Shown piece after piece: positions 44,273 to 54,795 of a stretch of DNA of 64,000 bases. The stretch spans positions 682,001-746,000 of the forward strand of contig OZ025789.1 of NCBI GenBank assembly GCA_964019425.1, read 5' to 3'. The first letter of the stretch is position 1. Each line of letters opens with the position of its first letter. The notes under the pieces are model-generated. The model saw nothing but the letters and a program-made list of their open reading frames with translations. It made no database searches and was not told where the DNA came from. The translations under genes were made by a program, and so were the position numbers. The stretch is from Flectonema sp. DT1601 (taxonomy: Eukaryota; Euglenozoa; Diplonemea; Diplonemida; Diplonemidae).

Positions 44273-45568
44273 ATGGATTGTCTTCCTTCAACTCGGATTT
44301 TAAATGTTGAGTTGAGGACAGGTAAGTTTGATTTTCTAAACCTGAGCAATGATGTTGAAGTTGTAAAGCTACTCTTCCCTCTCGGAGAGGAAATCGTTGA
44401 GTTCTCAGATGTCACTTCACTAAGCACAGGGTCAGATTCTGAGGAAAAGGCGTTGTCAATGGCCATGACTCCTCACGCGATATATTTTGTGACTGATGAA
44501 AGTCCATTAAAAGTGGAACACAAGTTACAGATAAAAGAAATAGAAAGAATCACTTGGGATCCCGATGGTAGGACAGTCGTGGTATCTCCAACAAATGCAA
44601 AATACGAAGCACCCATTCTATTCAGATTTGCGGAAACAGGTGGGAGGAGATATCATTTTCACTCTCGACTTCGGAAACTCTATGAAGTTGAAGCCTACAG
44701 CTCTCTACCTTCAATTGTTGCAACTTGTAACTTAGCAGAAGCCGAGTGCAGGAGAATTGTAATATTAAGAATAAAACAATCATCTCAGGCACTAAATAGT
44801 TCCCAATTATTACAATTAGATGAATGTGTCGCATCACTCTCAAAACAATATCAACAAGACACTGATTCCAAGAAGGAATTAAGGGAGCTAAATGTAATTG
44901 CGGAAAAGGTAGAGTTGGGACACTTCATGGCTGAAAAAAAAGCAGCCTGGGATGATATTTCAGATCTCGAGAAAAGATTATCAGAAGAATGTCGACAGGA
45001 ATTAGAGTTCGAACAAGAAATCGAACTCCTCACCACCCAACTTGTAGAATCGGAACAGCAGCTTTCAATTGAAAGGCGCAGGCGAGATGAGTGTCGTCAA
45101 ATTCTACAACGAAAGGATGCCGTTTCCAGCAGGCAAGAAATTATTTTAATTATCGAAGCGGAGAGCTGGGCTCGCACTGTTCTCGCATTTGAGTGGGAGT
45201 CACTTCTCGCTACAGTTGACTTATTGAGAACACGAAGCCTTTCTCAACTTTTGCTGAAGGAGAAGGATGCTGAGGTACGTACCGTTGCTGCAGAGTTACG
45301 TGACAGGGAGTACGTCGAGGGTTTCCCGAGCGACTCGGAATTGAAATTTGAAGATCTTGAAACCTCACCAGAGACTAACAAAATAGTTATAAACAAACCC
45401 ATTGTCGTACAGAAAGTTATAAATATCGCAGACCTCATTGAACCACCTAGCAGAAGGCCTGACCAGCGTCGACTGCGACAAAACATTCAAAAACCAACTT
45501 CAAAGGCTTCTGAAGCTGAAAATACGCTGAGGCAGTGGAGGTCTCGTCTACTTCATCACACTACTTAA
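44273..45568 (+). CDS. Coiled-coil protein with TH1/PH-like N-terminal domain
   Basis: A single exon of 431 residues. The ATG follows T(10)CAG (AG at 44262-44263) by nine bases; an ATG five bases earlier (44268) opens only a short out-of-frame peptide. Residues 60-145 (MTPHAIYFVTDES, HKLQIKEIERITWDPDGRTVVVSP, ILFRFAETG) follow the strand order of TH1- or PH-like lipid-binding modules. Residues 175-300 are a long coiled coil rich in Glu/Arg/Gln. The C-terminus is basic with no domain. A cytoskeletal or membrane-tether role is plausible but unproven. It is the last recognised host gene of the + strand cluster. Confidence 0.68.
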   Translation: MDCLPSTRILNVELRTGKFDFLNLSNDVEVVKLLFPLGEEIVEFSDVTSLSTGSDSEEKALSMAMTPHAIYFVTDESPLKVEHKLQIKEIERITWDPDGRTVVVSPTNAKYEAPILFRFAETGGRRYHFHSRLRKLYEVEAYSSLPSIVATCNLAEAECRRIVILRIKQSSQALNSSQLLQLDECVASLSKQYQQDTDSKKELRELNVIAEKVELGHFMAEKKAAWDDISDLEKRLSEECRQELEFEQEIELLTTQLVESEQQLSIERRRRDECRQILQRKDAVSSRQEIILIIEAESWARTVLAFEWESLLATVDLLRTRSLSQLLLKEKDAEVRTVAAELRDREYVEGFPSDSELKFEDLETSPETNKIVINKPIVVQKVINIADLIEPPSRRPDQRRLRQNIQKPTSKASEAENTLRQWRSRLLHHTT

Positions 45569-46865
45569 ACAGATGAGGTCCATTTCTTTCTTATTCTAAT
45601 AGATAACAATAGATTCGTATGTTGTAAAAAAAGAAGTTGCTCGTTTCTAATTATTTACTCAGCTTCAATTCATTACAGGTAAACAATGAACGTGCAGTAA
45701 GTAGTTCATATGAGTGGATCTTGCGATCCTTAATTATACTTTTTAGGAGATCCGGTCTCTTTATCTGGTCACTGAGATGCAACAGCATATGCAGGTTGGT
45801 GATCGCTTTTGAAGTATGCGATTTTGTGTGGACGGAATCCAGTTTATGATGATTTAATTTATGTCTAATTAGTTGCGTGTTAACTTTGATTTATTTATCA
45901 CCCCAAATGGCGGAGTGTATGCCTACACTTACCTTAGGGCATGGGACGCTCAACCTGATAGTACGTACCCCGAATTACCAGATTCGACAACGTCTTCTGG
46001 TCGATTTGACAAAAAATATGGTTTTCCCTTTTATGTTCTCTTTTTTCTAGACGTAATTTTCTTTGATTAACAACTACAAATATTTTTCAGTCAAGTACAT
46101 TGATATTAAAAATTTTTTAGTACCCTAAAGTTGTTACTGTTTTTACATTGTTAAAGTTTCACCCCAATCCTTCAATGACAGAGTGAATGCCTTCACTTAC
46201 CTTAGTACTGTATCTACTACTACCAAAACTACTATCCAAAACTCAAATCCGTCCAATGTTACACACAACGAGTATACCTTCGGGATTGTCAGGTTTCTTT
46301 CATAACCTTAGCTTGCTTGATAAAGATTCCCTTGACAGTTTTCAAGTTGAGTAATGTTCCAAAAGTATGGGCAGTACTACTGGATGGTGAGATACTCACG
46401 ATGGGACTCTGTTATCGTTTTCGTGGGGAGAGAGAGGGGGGCGGGTTTTCGTGTAGTTTTGTAAAATTCCTTTCAACTGACCGACTCACAAGCAACAGTT
46501 TTCGTATCGGCACAAACAAGAAAGTTTATCGCGCGTCACCACCATCTGAGATGATGATGATGGCAATGGTGGTGTGCGGTTAAATCTCTAATTTTGGTAA
46601 ATGAAATTCAATCTTTTGCAGCAATATACTTAATATATTTAGAAAAAGTAAAATCCTGTGATCAGTACTGCTTTCATTCGTCATCCATGTGGGTTGTTGT
46701 TGTCTTGTCTTTTTTCTTCTTTTTTTTCGTGCCTGCCGTCGTTGTCGTTGTGATGACGGCCTCACGGCAGTTTCAGGAGTGGGGGGTTGTGTGATTCCTT
46801 CTTCACGCAGGAGTCACGCCCCCCTGGTGAGAAATAATAATAATAATAATAATAATAATACTAAT
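45569..46865. other. Intergenic spacer with short duplication and AAT repeat
   Basis: No supported gene. A 23-base motif (GTG-ATGCC-ACACTTACCTTAG type) occurs twice, near 45915-45938 and 46184-46206, with three differences. An (AAT)n microsatellite lies at about 46833-46860 and was the target of the MITE that follows. Confidence 0.5.
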
Positions 46866-47290
46866 CATAGATGGAAGTGCCCTACAATTTGGAGGGCGTG
46901 TAGGGCGCTTGTAGGGCGCTTTTAATATAAATATTATTTTGGAGGGCGCTTTTTTTTACCTTTTTTATTACTATAAGACAGCTAAATTGACGTCGACTTA
47001 CACTGACGCACAAGTATTTTGACGCAGAAGCCAAAAAAAAATTTTGACATGCTTATACTGGTGGCAAGTAAACTGATATCCCAGAGACGCATTTGATCGG
47101 GCGAACCGGAGAAAAGTCAAATAAGATGCGATTCGACCCTCGCTGAGGGCAGGGGTGTGTCAAAATGAGCTCGGCATTATATTAAATTTAATTAAAAAAG
47201 CGCCCTCCAGCGCCCTATTTTGGCCCTACAAATTTTTGTGGCTGATTTTCACCAGGCGCCCTCCAAATTTGGAGGGCACTTCCACCTATG
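46866..47290. mobile_element. MITE with ~34-bp terminal inverted repeats and 12-bp target duplication
   Basis: The 425-bp element starts CATAGATGGAAGTGCCCT at 46866 and ends with its inverted counterpart at 47290 (reverse complement CATAGGTGGAAGTGCCCT). The inverted repeats run about 34 bases with three or four mismatches and contain a GGAGGGCG motif repeated several times inside both ends. It is flanked on both sides by AATAATACTAAT (46854-46865 and 47291-47302), a 12-base target duplication placed at the end of an AAT microsatellite. There is no open reading frame, so it is non-autonomous. Superfamily is uncertain; part of the 12-base match may come from the repetitive target, leaving a true duplication of 8-10. 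Confidence 0.85.
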
Positions 47291-47713
47291 AATAATACTA
47301 ATAAATGATAATGATAATATTGTACTTTTGTATAGGTACTATATTGTAACGCGATTGTTTTGCAATGTAATCAGTTCACTTTCACATTTCAATTGAATTC
47401 CCCAAATGACCTTCCCGGCGCAACATTTCTTTATTTTCTTTTTTTTTAATAATTTTTATAAACACTTTCTTTTCGTTGATTTCGTACCTTTCTTTTAAAG
47501 TCTAGCGAATGGCATTCCTTCCGTGTGGTGATTCCCCTGAACGCACAAACAAATACGCCTTGCGTGTCGGGGAAAGGTTTTGCCGCTGACTTTAGGTTAT
47601 TAATTTGTTGTTAGTTTGTTTGCAATCATTCTTTCTTCTTTTGTTATCAGAAAGGACATGTCACAAGTGATGTGGTGGAGAGGAAGTGGGGGAGAGTAAG
47701 TTAAGTGGAAAAT
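47291..47713. other. Spacer between MITE and YR element
   Basis: Ordinary AT-rich spacer with no feature recognised beyond the MITE's target duplication at its left edge. Confidence 0.5.
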
Positions 47714-47805
47714 GCGGGTTTGCGGGTTTGCGGGGAATCACCTTTTAGGATCTGCCATAGTTCTTTTGAGGGAACTTAAGGGAGTAGAAAATAAGATAAA
47801 GCAAG

Positions 47806-48348
47806 TTATAAAAACCATAACCTTGCAATGGAGACGTTGACACGTACTAAGTTTACTTGATTGACAATTCTTTCACAATCTGCAGATGCTTTCTTTATTA
47901 AGACAAAGAAATAACAACTAAGAAAGGAATAATAATACTTACGAAGGGGTGAGGGTGACCAAGTAATGGCGGTCGGCGACGGCCCGGCTACCACCACCCC
48001 CACGCAAGTCGTAAGGAGCGACATATCCAACTGGTCGAAGGAGGTGCTGACGACACGGAGCATACGCGCCGGGGACAGCCGGCGAGATGATTCTAAGATG
48101 ATCTTTGTCGATGCATCTGTCGTGTTATCTACGTAGATATCTAAGTGTGATATCTTCGAAATCGTTCGGAGTGTAGATGAAAGGGCAGTAGCCTCCAGCA
48201 CGTTGATATGTTCACTACTTTCCTTTTTAGTCCACTGTTCTCCCAGTATAGTCATCTCATAATTTTGATCAAAGATTACGGCTCCCCAGCCCTTCATTGT
48301 TCTATACTCAACAAAGAAGGGTATGTCTGTTCGTTCAATGGCTCTCAA
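47806..48348 (-). pseudogene. RNase H part of the VIPER-like element
   Basis: Recognised from a GWGAVIFD-type first strand, an EHINVLEATAL helix and a final LDIYVDNTT strand, the order seen in RNase H domains of DIRS-group and VIPER retroelements. It follows the RT part on the same strand. Treated as a fossil together with the rest of the element. Confidence 0.7.
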
Positions 48349-48569
48349 CAGACAAGTTAATTACATTATTAATCATCTTAATAGACTGCAATGCACTTAT
48401 AAACTAAACTGGGTATCTACAAAATGCAACCAGAACGACACCACGATTCAACGAGTTAGTGACCCTTCGGAAGAATTTTAGTGCAAACCAGTACTTACCT
48501 GGATGTACGCGAGTAATCGCCGAAGCGTGTAAAAGGCGACCTGCTAAGCTTTCGATTTTCTCGGATGTA

Positions 48570-49390
48570 ATGTTATCAAGGCAAGTATTCAGTATCCTCT
48601 TGCGAAGCTTCTACAGTACACTCATTATGATTAAACCTTACACCGAGAAAATCGTACTCCTTAGCAAGCTCCTGAGTTTCTTCCTGCTTCCATGTCACGT
48701 TGCAGCGTTTTGCCACTTCGTTAATTCTAGTTGTTGCATCAGATACATGCCTGCATGAACCAGTAACCCTAATGTTGTCGACCCACACGTCAGTAACGAT
48801 CCCTCGGTGTGTGAAACAGGGCTTGGTAAAAGTAGGTTCGCCTGCGACAGTTGCTGCCAGCGAGTGCATAATCTCAGGTGCTGCCATATGTCCCATCGGC
48901 AACCTGGTAAGCTCAAACCACTCCCCTCGCTCATCTTGAAATCTAAAATATTTCCTCGAGCGCTCAGGTATTGATACCTGGTAAAACCCAGTCTTCAAGT
49001 CCCATTGAGACGATGTCTCCCTTGTAACTTGAGAAAGGTATTGGGATACATGCCCCAAACCCGCGCGCGGCTTGTACCCAAGATCGTGCATCATCCTGTT
49101 GGCCTCTTTCGTCCACAAGATGAACCGTTGTCGAATCCCAGCCTGCCGTTCTTCGAGGGTAGTAAAGGGTATCGACTCGAGTATCCCGGGGCCGTCAGCT
49201 AGGGTTGCAACCCCTGCCTCCACCAGTCGTCGCGCATGTTCCGACTGCAGACTAGACTCCTTATGGCTCTTCTTGTACCCAATGGTCCCTTCGGATTAAA
49301 GGTTTGGTCCCAGACCTCTTCGAACCTCCTGCGGGTACCTTCAGTCATCATCTTCTTCACTTCTTCAACATCGATGGCCCCCACTTCCTT
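48570..49390 (-). pseudogene. Reverse transcriptase part of the VIPER-like element
   Basis: Contains the fingers and palm blocks of YR-retroelement RTs: QWDLKTGFYQVSIPE, FELTRLPMGHMAAP, then a short DVWVDN palm block and YDFLGVRF. Its place downstream of the recombinase supports the VIPER-type gene order. Confidence 0.75.
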
Positions 49391-49489
49391 GACATGAAGA
49401 GGTGCCGCCTTCTCCTCGTCAGTTGAAGGGGTCGTGTGGTCTTCGACTTCCGAGTGAAATTCTGCATAAGTCTCCGGGCAGTCCTTGGA

Positions 49490-50546
49490 GCTACAGATGT
49501 TGTGTTACTCGGGCTGTACGTAGTGAAAGAGCCAGCCCCCTGGTCGACCCTGCGTATCTTAGCGTTGTCTCTGATATCTGTTGGTTTGCCGTCTCGTGTT
49601 TCGCTAATCGACTTATCAGTGTCAGTGGGATGTCCAACCCGAGTTGCTTCTTCTCGAAAATGTACTTTACGGCACCACGTTTTATGCTGTGAGCACTGTA
49701 TGCTTCCATGCGAGAATCCCTTTTCCAAAGCCCTGTGAGCTTCGGAGTGTCGACTTTTGTCAGACGATCGAAGAACCCCAACCTTCTGATAGCCAGGTTT
49801 ATCTCCTCCGTCCATCTTCCGGTGATCACCGCGAACCTTGATGCCGTGAATGGATTTTCCCTCTTTCCCTTTGGTATCTGGCCCCAGTCTATTATTACTG
49901 TCAAAGGGTCGCTCTGTATGAAGTTGGCCGATGATAGCGCCGCGACTTCCCCCCAGCGTGACATCGTCTTCCAGGCGATCATCGCTCCTTCAGTTCCTGT
50001 GTCTGGCCCCACTCCTCCAGGACTTCCCTCGGGATCGGAGTTGCCTGCGATTTGCGGGTTTGCGGGTATTGCAGCGCCATCTGCCCTTAAGGCCATCTGA
50101 AAGCTTCTGAGTGGTTGGTTCTCCATTCCAATGTGCTTCATAATCCCCGACAATGCCTTCGCGTAGTTCAGAAGACTCTGTAACTTCGCCCCTGTTGCGG
50201 TTACGAATAAGACTGCAGAATTCGCATCCATCGGGAGGTTCTTGTCGGTGGTCCATTTTGCAAACCTCGACCATAACCGCTTTCTTTGATCGATTGTTGA
50301 TGTCGCCCACATCCTTCTTACTATTGCGCGTGCACGCTTTTCGGCTGCCTTTATGGTAACATCGTCTTCCGAGTGTGTTCCCCTTGTGGGTTTGCGTTGC
50401 AAGATCTGCAGGATTGCATGCTCCATGATTCCTTTTCCCTTGACTAACTCGTCTTGCCGCATTTTGGCGGTTGCGCCTCCGGTAGTTCTGCTTAACGAAG
50501 TCATGCCTGGCCGGGCCCAGGTAAACTTCCTCTTTCTCACCGACAT
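49490..50546 (-). pseudogene. Tyrosine recombinase part of the VIPER-like element
   Basis: The longest part (about 350 codons). The tyrosine-recombinase signature is visible in order: a SRWGEVAAL block, HSIKRG, LAKHE and a Tyr in TLRYAG. Part of it recurs, diverged and in opposite orientation, at 53.3-53.65 kb. Such recombinases insert circular intermediates without target duplication in related elements. Confidence 0.8.
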
Positions 50547-51894
50547 TCAAATTCTTTGAGGTTGCACCTGGGCACCACGGCCCCTTGGACCTAAAAAAGG
50601 CTTGATGGAGGGTCTTTGCTTAGGAGTCCAAGACTTTTTCTTGGATGCTTTGATAATGGATTTATCCATATTATCGCTCTCCTTCGCCTCCATCTCCGTC
50701 AAAACATCACTCAGTCTGGCCCCTTGCACAACGTAACCTTGCTGTGCGCGTAACAAGGACAACCCCCTATTACCCAGACATACCATCTCAGGCATTTCTT
50801 CCCATGAATCTACCTGCTCTGCCACCCTTATCCAATCAACAAGCATTTCAAAGTATGCCAGAAGGACACGGTCACCGGGCCCTGCAGTGGTACACCCACT
50901 AGTGTACTTAAAGCGCAGGTCCCTGATGAAACCCGTCGCGTCCTCCTCGATCGCTTCTCCCCACTGCAGCACATCCTTCCTGTCTTCGACTCTCGTCGTC
51001 GTAAAGACGACCTTCGCATGTGCCTGAGGAGCCTGCAACGTGGTCGGTACATCTTCCGGACCAGTTCCCTTCGCTATCGCCGCTAGCCTACCCACCCGTT
51101 CATCTGACGCATCGATTTGCCCCAACGTCGTTACTGGTTGAGTAGTTGTAATTGGTCTCTTTGAGACGTCCTTCAAACACTCCAGAATCTTGTCGATCTA
51201 TCTTGGGCTATTGCCAACTCGCGGTTTGCGGTGATGGCCCCCTGCATCTTCGCCATCTCTGACTGCTGCTCCCTGATCGCAGAGCCAGTCATCCCTGCCA
51301 GGCTGTTCGCCGTCTGCCCTTGTCGAGATAGTTCGTTGGCTATTCTTGCATGTCCTTGTTCAAGTGCCTGCTGGCGGTTTATCACGTTGACGGTCTCTAA
51401 AACGGCCTGCCGCTGCCCTGCAGAATTCAGCGCCTGGGACGTGGCTTGTTCCAAAGCACTCTGTCTCTGGACGGTGTGTGTTACTGCTTGGCTGGCGCCG
51501 TCGAGGACCTGGTGAAACTCAGAACGTGACACTGGCAACCCTCGGTTACACCGCACGCGTTCAACATCTCATCAAACCTAGTGACATTCCTGTTCCTCAG
51601 GTGAGACAACATCACCTCCTTCGGCCTCAACGCGATGCCTTGGATCGATTCCCTTGGTATACCTAAAAAAGCCATTAGCATATCATTGATAATACGCTCG
51701 GCCTGCTGCTGCGCACACCATCCCCCAAGGTTCATCCTAACATCATCCATTTTGTAAGTTCCACGTTTCAGCTCTTCTCCGCCGAAAACGCCTTTCCAAG
51801 CTTCTTCTAAGCTAGAAGGTAGCCTGAAGTCATATGAACTTGAAGCCGCGACTAATGTCCCTGGCTGATCGATGTTCATTGGCACTTGATCCAT
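50547..51894 (-). pseudogene. gag-like and unassigned 5' part of the VIPER-like element
   Basis: The 5' third of the element holds charged, helical protein-coding sequence without recognised domains, including a Gln/Ala-rich stretch. By position it corresponds to the gag-like gene of VIPER and Ngaro elements. Assignment is positional. Confidence 0.5.
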
Positions 51895-52224
51895 TTAAAA
51901 GAAATTTAATTTATTTAAAGGATGCAAAATTGCCTGGGTAAAGGCAGATAGGCATAACGAATCAATCGCATAGCACTATATAAAATGATAAGACGGTAAA
52001 ACATGATAAGATAGTAAACTACGGCCGATCCCGGGAGATTCCCATATTGGTGTTAGGGTTTGCGGGTTTGCGGGTTTGCGGGTTTGCGGGGTTTGCGGGT
52101 GTTTGCAGGTTTGCAGGTTCCCCTCTCCTCATAGTTTTGCCAACTTCCTTCCCTTCGGCGTGCGGAGCCAACCCCCGATGGACTTACGGAAATGAACTGG
52201 TCCTTTGAGAGCGCTGCGGTCTCG

Positions 52225-53331
52225 CCCCCTCTTGATGCAGTCTTCTAGTAAGATACTTCCCCAACTTAAAGATGAAACCGGAAGTAAGAAAGATGAGACA
52301 GCGTCGCATGTTGAACTAGAAAAGGCAACAGAAGTTAATACAATAGTTGAGAACTCAATGACCGACGTGCCAACGACAACATCCTCGTCAGAACCATCCT
52401 ACAAAGATACAACGCATATCAAGAGGAAATGTAAATATTGCTTCAAGACTAAGAAATCAATTATTGATCATGCCCACATATGCGCAATATTCAGAGCCTC
52501 AAAGGACTTTCCATATTACATGGGTCATGATAATACAACGTATGAAGTTAACAACAGTGATGGCCCCAACAAGATCACAATGGTCATCAAGGAGAAGAAG
52601 AAACTAAACATGCGGTCTATCAAAAGAGGTGCAAAACTAGTAACACCGATTCCAATAATCGAATTTAATGGATGGACAAGGACAAGAGAAAAAGGTTAGA
52701 GAATAAGAACGGATCTAAAAGTAAACGCAAGATCAAAGTTGAGGTTAATAAGATGCTAGTCGCTTCAGCAAAAAAGAAGGCAGCCGCTACTAAGAAAAGA
52801 TGTACGAAAGAAACGAGCCAAACAAGAAGATATCAACACACCTAAAAGTGAAGATAAAGAGAACGTTACGAACATCTTAGATACTCCTTCGACTCCTGTT
52901 TTACATGATTTTGAAGATGTATCAGATTATGCATCAGATCTTGATAACTAATCATCTTATACTTTCTACATTTATTGTAGAAGAGTGCTCCACTAGTAGT
53001 GCGCTACGAACTAGTAATAACAAGAAGAATGTTTCTTTTATAAACATTATAACAAAGTAACTACACCCTAGCCTTGCTAACTAAGATGCTTCAGTCACAA
53101 CAGATGATTGACTTACTTCTACACCATACTGATGATGAGAGAATAGAGGTAAGAGGTATATGGATTACTCTCGAAACCTAATAGTTACTTTAAAAGGCTA
53201 AGTTAAGCATCACACCTAGTCACTGTATCTTAGAACTAATATTAAATTATCGTTATGTTTTTTATGGTACAAAACATTTGTATTTTACGTACAAAATCAA
53301 ACAGTTAACCCCCCTTGATGCAGTCTTCCAG
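52225..53331. repeat. AT-rich segment bounded by ~18-24-bp direct repeats
   Basis: The sequence CTTGATGCAGTCTTC-AG, preceded by a C run, occurs at 52225-52248 and again at 53309-53331 with one or two differences. Between them lies about 1.06 kb that is markedly more AT-rich than the GC-richer sequence on either side, which belongs to YR-element remnants. The arrangement is what an insertion with an unusually long target duplication, or a small element with short terminal repeats, would leave. Confidence 0.6.
52237..52945 (+). other. Coding-like stretch inside the AT-rich insert, zinc-binding motif
   Basis: The first half encodes a polar Glu/Thr/Ser-rich segment, then a C-x2-C-x11-H-x3-C pattern (KCKYCFKTKKSIIDHAHIC) and a basic tail. 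Coding-like, Lys/Ala-rich then acidic sequence continues to about 52950. The only in-frame ATG near the start is at 52235, inside the flanking direct repeat. I cannot assign it to a family. It may be the product of whatever element was inserted here. Confidence 0.4.
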
Positions 53332-54140
53332 CACACTGGCATTGCTAAGTGGGTCTTTACGCCTTGCCCAATCCACCAGGTCGAAACCTGTCATTGGCGT
53401 TGCCTCGTATCTGTGGGGAAGATTTCGGGCCCAGCAAGGGAAAAGGAGAAACCAGCAAACGCAAGCTCGGCTGTTCTGTTCGTGATGGCGGCGGGTGTGG
53501 CAGTGCAGGGGCTTCTCTCCCATGCAAAGGGTCTACCTGCAGTGATGGGGAGGATCGGGATAGAAAGCAGACCTCTGTTGAGCTTAGCTGCAGCACTGGG
53601 GGCGAACGGGGCGGCAACAGGTTCCGCCTGATTGCTGTTGCCTTTGAGGCCCACATCTTCTAGTGTTTCTTGGGGTCTTCCCGTCGCTTCTATATGTGAC
53701 GGGGTCCTCGGCATGCCGCTTCTTTGCCCCCTCGGGGCATCCTCCATCATGTTCAGCAGGATTCTTCCAACCATGTTTTTTCCTAATTCTTCTGAGGGCA
53801 TTGTATCAACAATGCCCTCAGAATCAGCCCCTTCCAGCATCTTCTTTCCAATCCCCTTGGCCTTTTGCAATGTTTCAGGATCTGCCTTCCCTTTTCCAAT
53901 GCTCATTCAATTGCAGTTTCTTGGGCAGCTGTGCACCCTGCAAGTAATCGAAGCTGTTGTTCAGGGGGGGGAAGGCCCTATTGTGTGTAACTGCTGTTCC
54001 CTCACACCTTCGTTGAAGTAGTCTGTGCAATCTCCTTCCCAGTTTTTCTGCTTACTTCTTTCTGAACAAGCCTTTGTATGTTAAGGTTTGCACCCAAAAT
54101 TTGCTTGCGGAAAGAAACGGAAGCTCTTCTTAGTATGGAA
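53300..54140 (+). mobile_element. Fragment of a second YR retroelement (broken)
   Basis: The first 350 bases encode a stretch aligned with the recombinase of the larger element (SSAVLFV-A-G, GLLSHAKGLPAVMGRIGIES, ALGANGAA against SAVLFVTATG, LLNYAKALSGIMKHIGMEN, ALRADGAA), on the opposite strand and clearly diverged. The remaining GC-richer sequence has no recognised domain. It is an old, incomplete copy; much of the element is absent. Confidence 0.6.
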
Positions 54141-54282
54141 GTAGCTAGGCAGGGGCATCCTTTCTGTTTCCCTTTCTCCCTGCTAACTTAATTTTGGCCC
54201 CAACCCCCTTGGAACCCAAAGAACCCCCAATACTGGTAATAATATACAAGTGGATGTCAAAAGTCTGGTGCCGTTTTGGTCA

Positions 54283-54753
54283 ATGGTAAACTGTGGGCGT
54301 GTACAACCCAATCGAACCCCAACCCTGTCCTCACACAACTGGGAACACACAGTTGTTGCTTCTTTCCATAAAGGAGGGAGTACTACTATTGTTGCAATTG
54401 CGAAATCTCAACCGCCCAACTTCGTAAGCATAGGTACTAATGAATACCTTGTGATAAACAAAGAAGTTAAACGAACTGACAGAAAACCGCTAGGCCCAAC
54501 CTACATCCCAGGCGACGCGGCTCAAAAACTAACGGGAACCCTGAAGAGACAAAAAACAACTCCTCAACCACAACAACCAACTCAGCAGCCGACATCAGCA
54601 CCAACACCAGCGCCAGCACCATCAGCACCAACGCCAGCACCAGCAACAGCACAAGCGACAACACCGCCCACCGAATCTGCTGCTAAGCAGGATAGTGATA
54701 AAAACCGTGACGTAGAAATGGAAAGTAACGATTCGGACTTTGATCTCAACTGA
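54283..54753 (+). CDS. LINE ORF1-like leader protein
   Basis: The frame is open from 54187; the first ATG is at 54283, giving about 156 residues to the TGA at 54751-54753 (a GTG at 54250 would add 11). The N-terminal half is globular-looking (HNWEHTVVASFH, IVAIAKSQPPNFVSIGTNEY). The second half is a Pro/Ala/Gln/Thr linker followed by an acidic end (DVEMESNDSDFDLN). No RRM or zinc knuckle is seen. It is in the same frame as the large ORF, and the acidic stretch continues on the other side of the stop (LDDDEDEL), so the two were probably one reading frame joined by readthrough. Confidence 0.7.
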   Translation: MVNCGRVQPNRTPTLSSHNWEHTVVASFHKGGSTTIVAIAKSQPPNFVSIGTNEYLVINKEVKRTDRKPLGPTYIPGDAAQKLTGTLKRQKTTPQPQQPTQQPTSAPTPAPAPSAPTPAPATAQATTPPTESAAKQDSDKNRDVEMESNDSDFDLN

Positions 54754-54760
54754 CTAGATG
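54748..54760 (+). promoter_or_regulatory. Candidate stop-codon readthrough site (UGA CUAG)
   Basis: The codons are AAC TGA CTA GAT. UGA followed by CUA, and especially CUAG, is the best documented leaky-stop context in animals and viruses. Coding sequence of the same acidic composition lies on both sides in one frame, and the next ATG is 43 bases downstream. Confidence 0.55.
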
Positions 54761-54795
54761 ACGATGAGGATGAACTCAATCCGACCAACTCACTT

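Larger units (their letters stand above)
47714..52118 (-). mobile_element. VIPER/Ngaro-like tyrosine-recombinase retroelement (broken)
   Basis: An element of about 4.4 kb read on the - strand with the order gag-like, tyrosine recombinase (YR), reverse transcriptase, RNase H. YR ahead of RT-RH is the order reported for VIPER elements of trypanosomes and unlike DIRS1, where YR is last. Both ends carry tandem GCGGGTTT units (47714-47735 and 52056-52118) and a third short block lies inside near 50051-50067, in keeping with the split repeats of YR elements. The element looks broken, with roughly four or more interruptions across its length, though overlaps between genes are normal for this family and account for some. 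Domain sequences are still easy to recognise, so it is probably not very old. Confidence 0.8.

Noticed and set aside
52051-52118. Telomere-like repeat (GGGTTTGC units after TTAGGG)
   Set aside because: It is short and internal, and the same units occur at the other end of the YR element, so they belong to that element.
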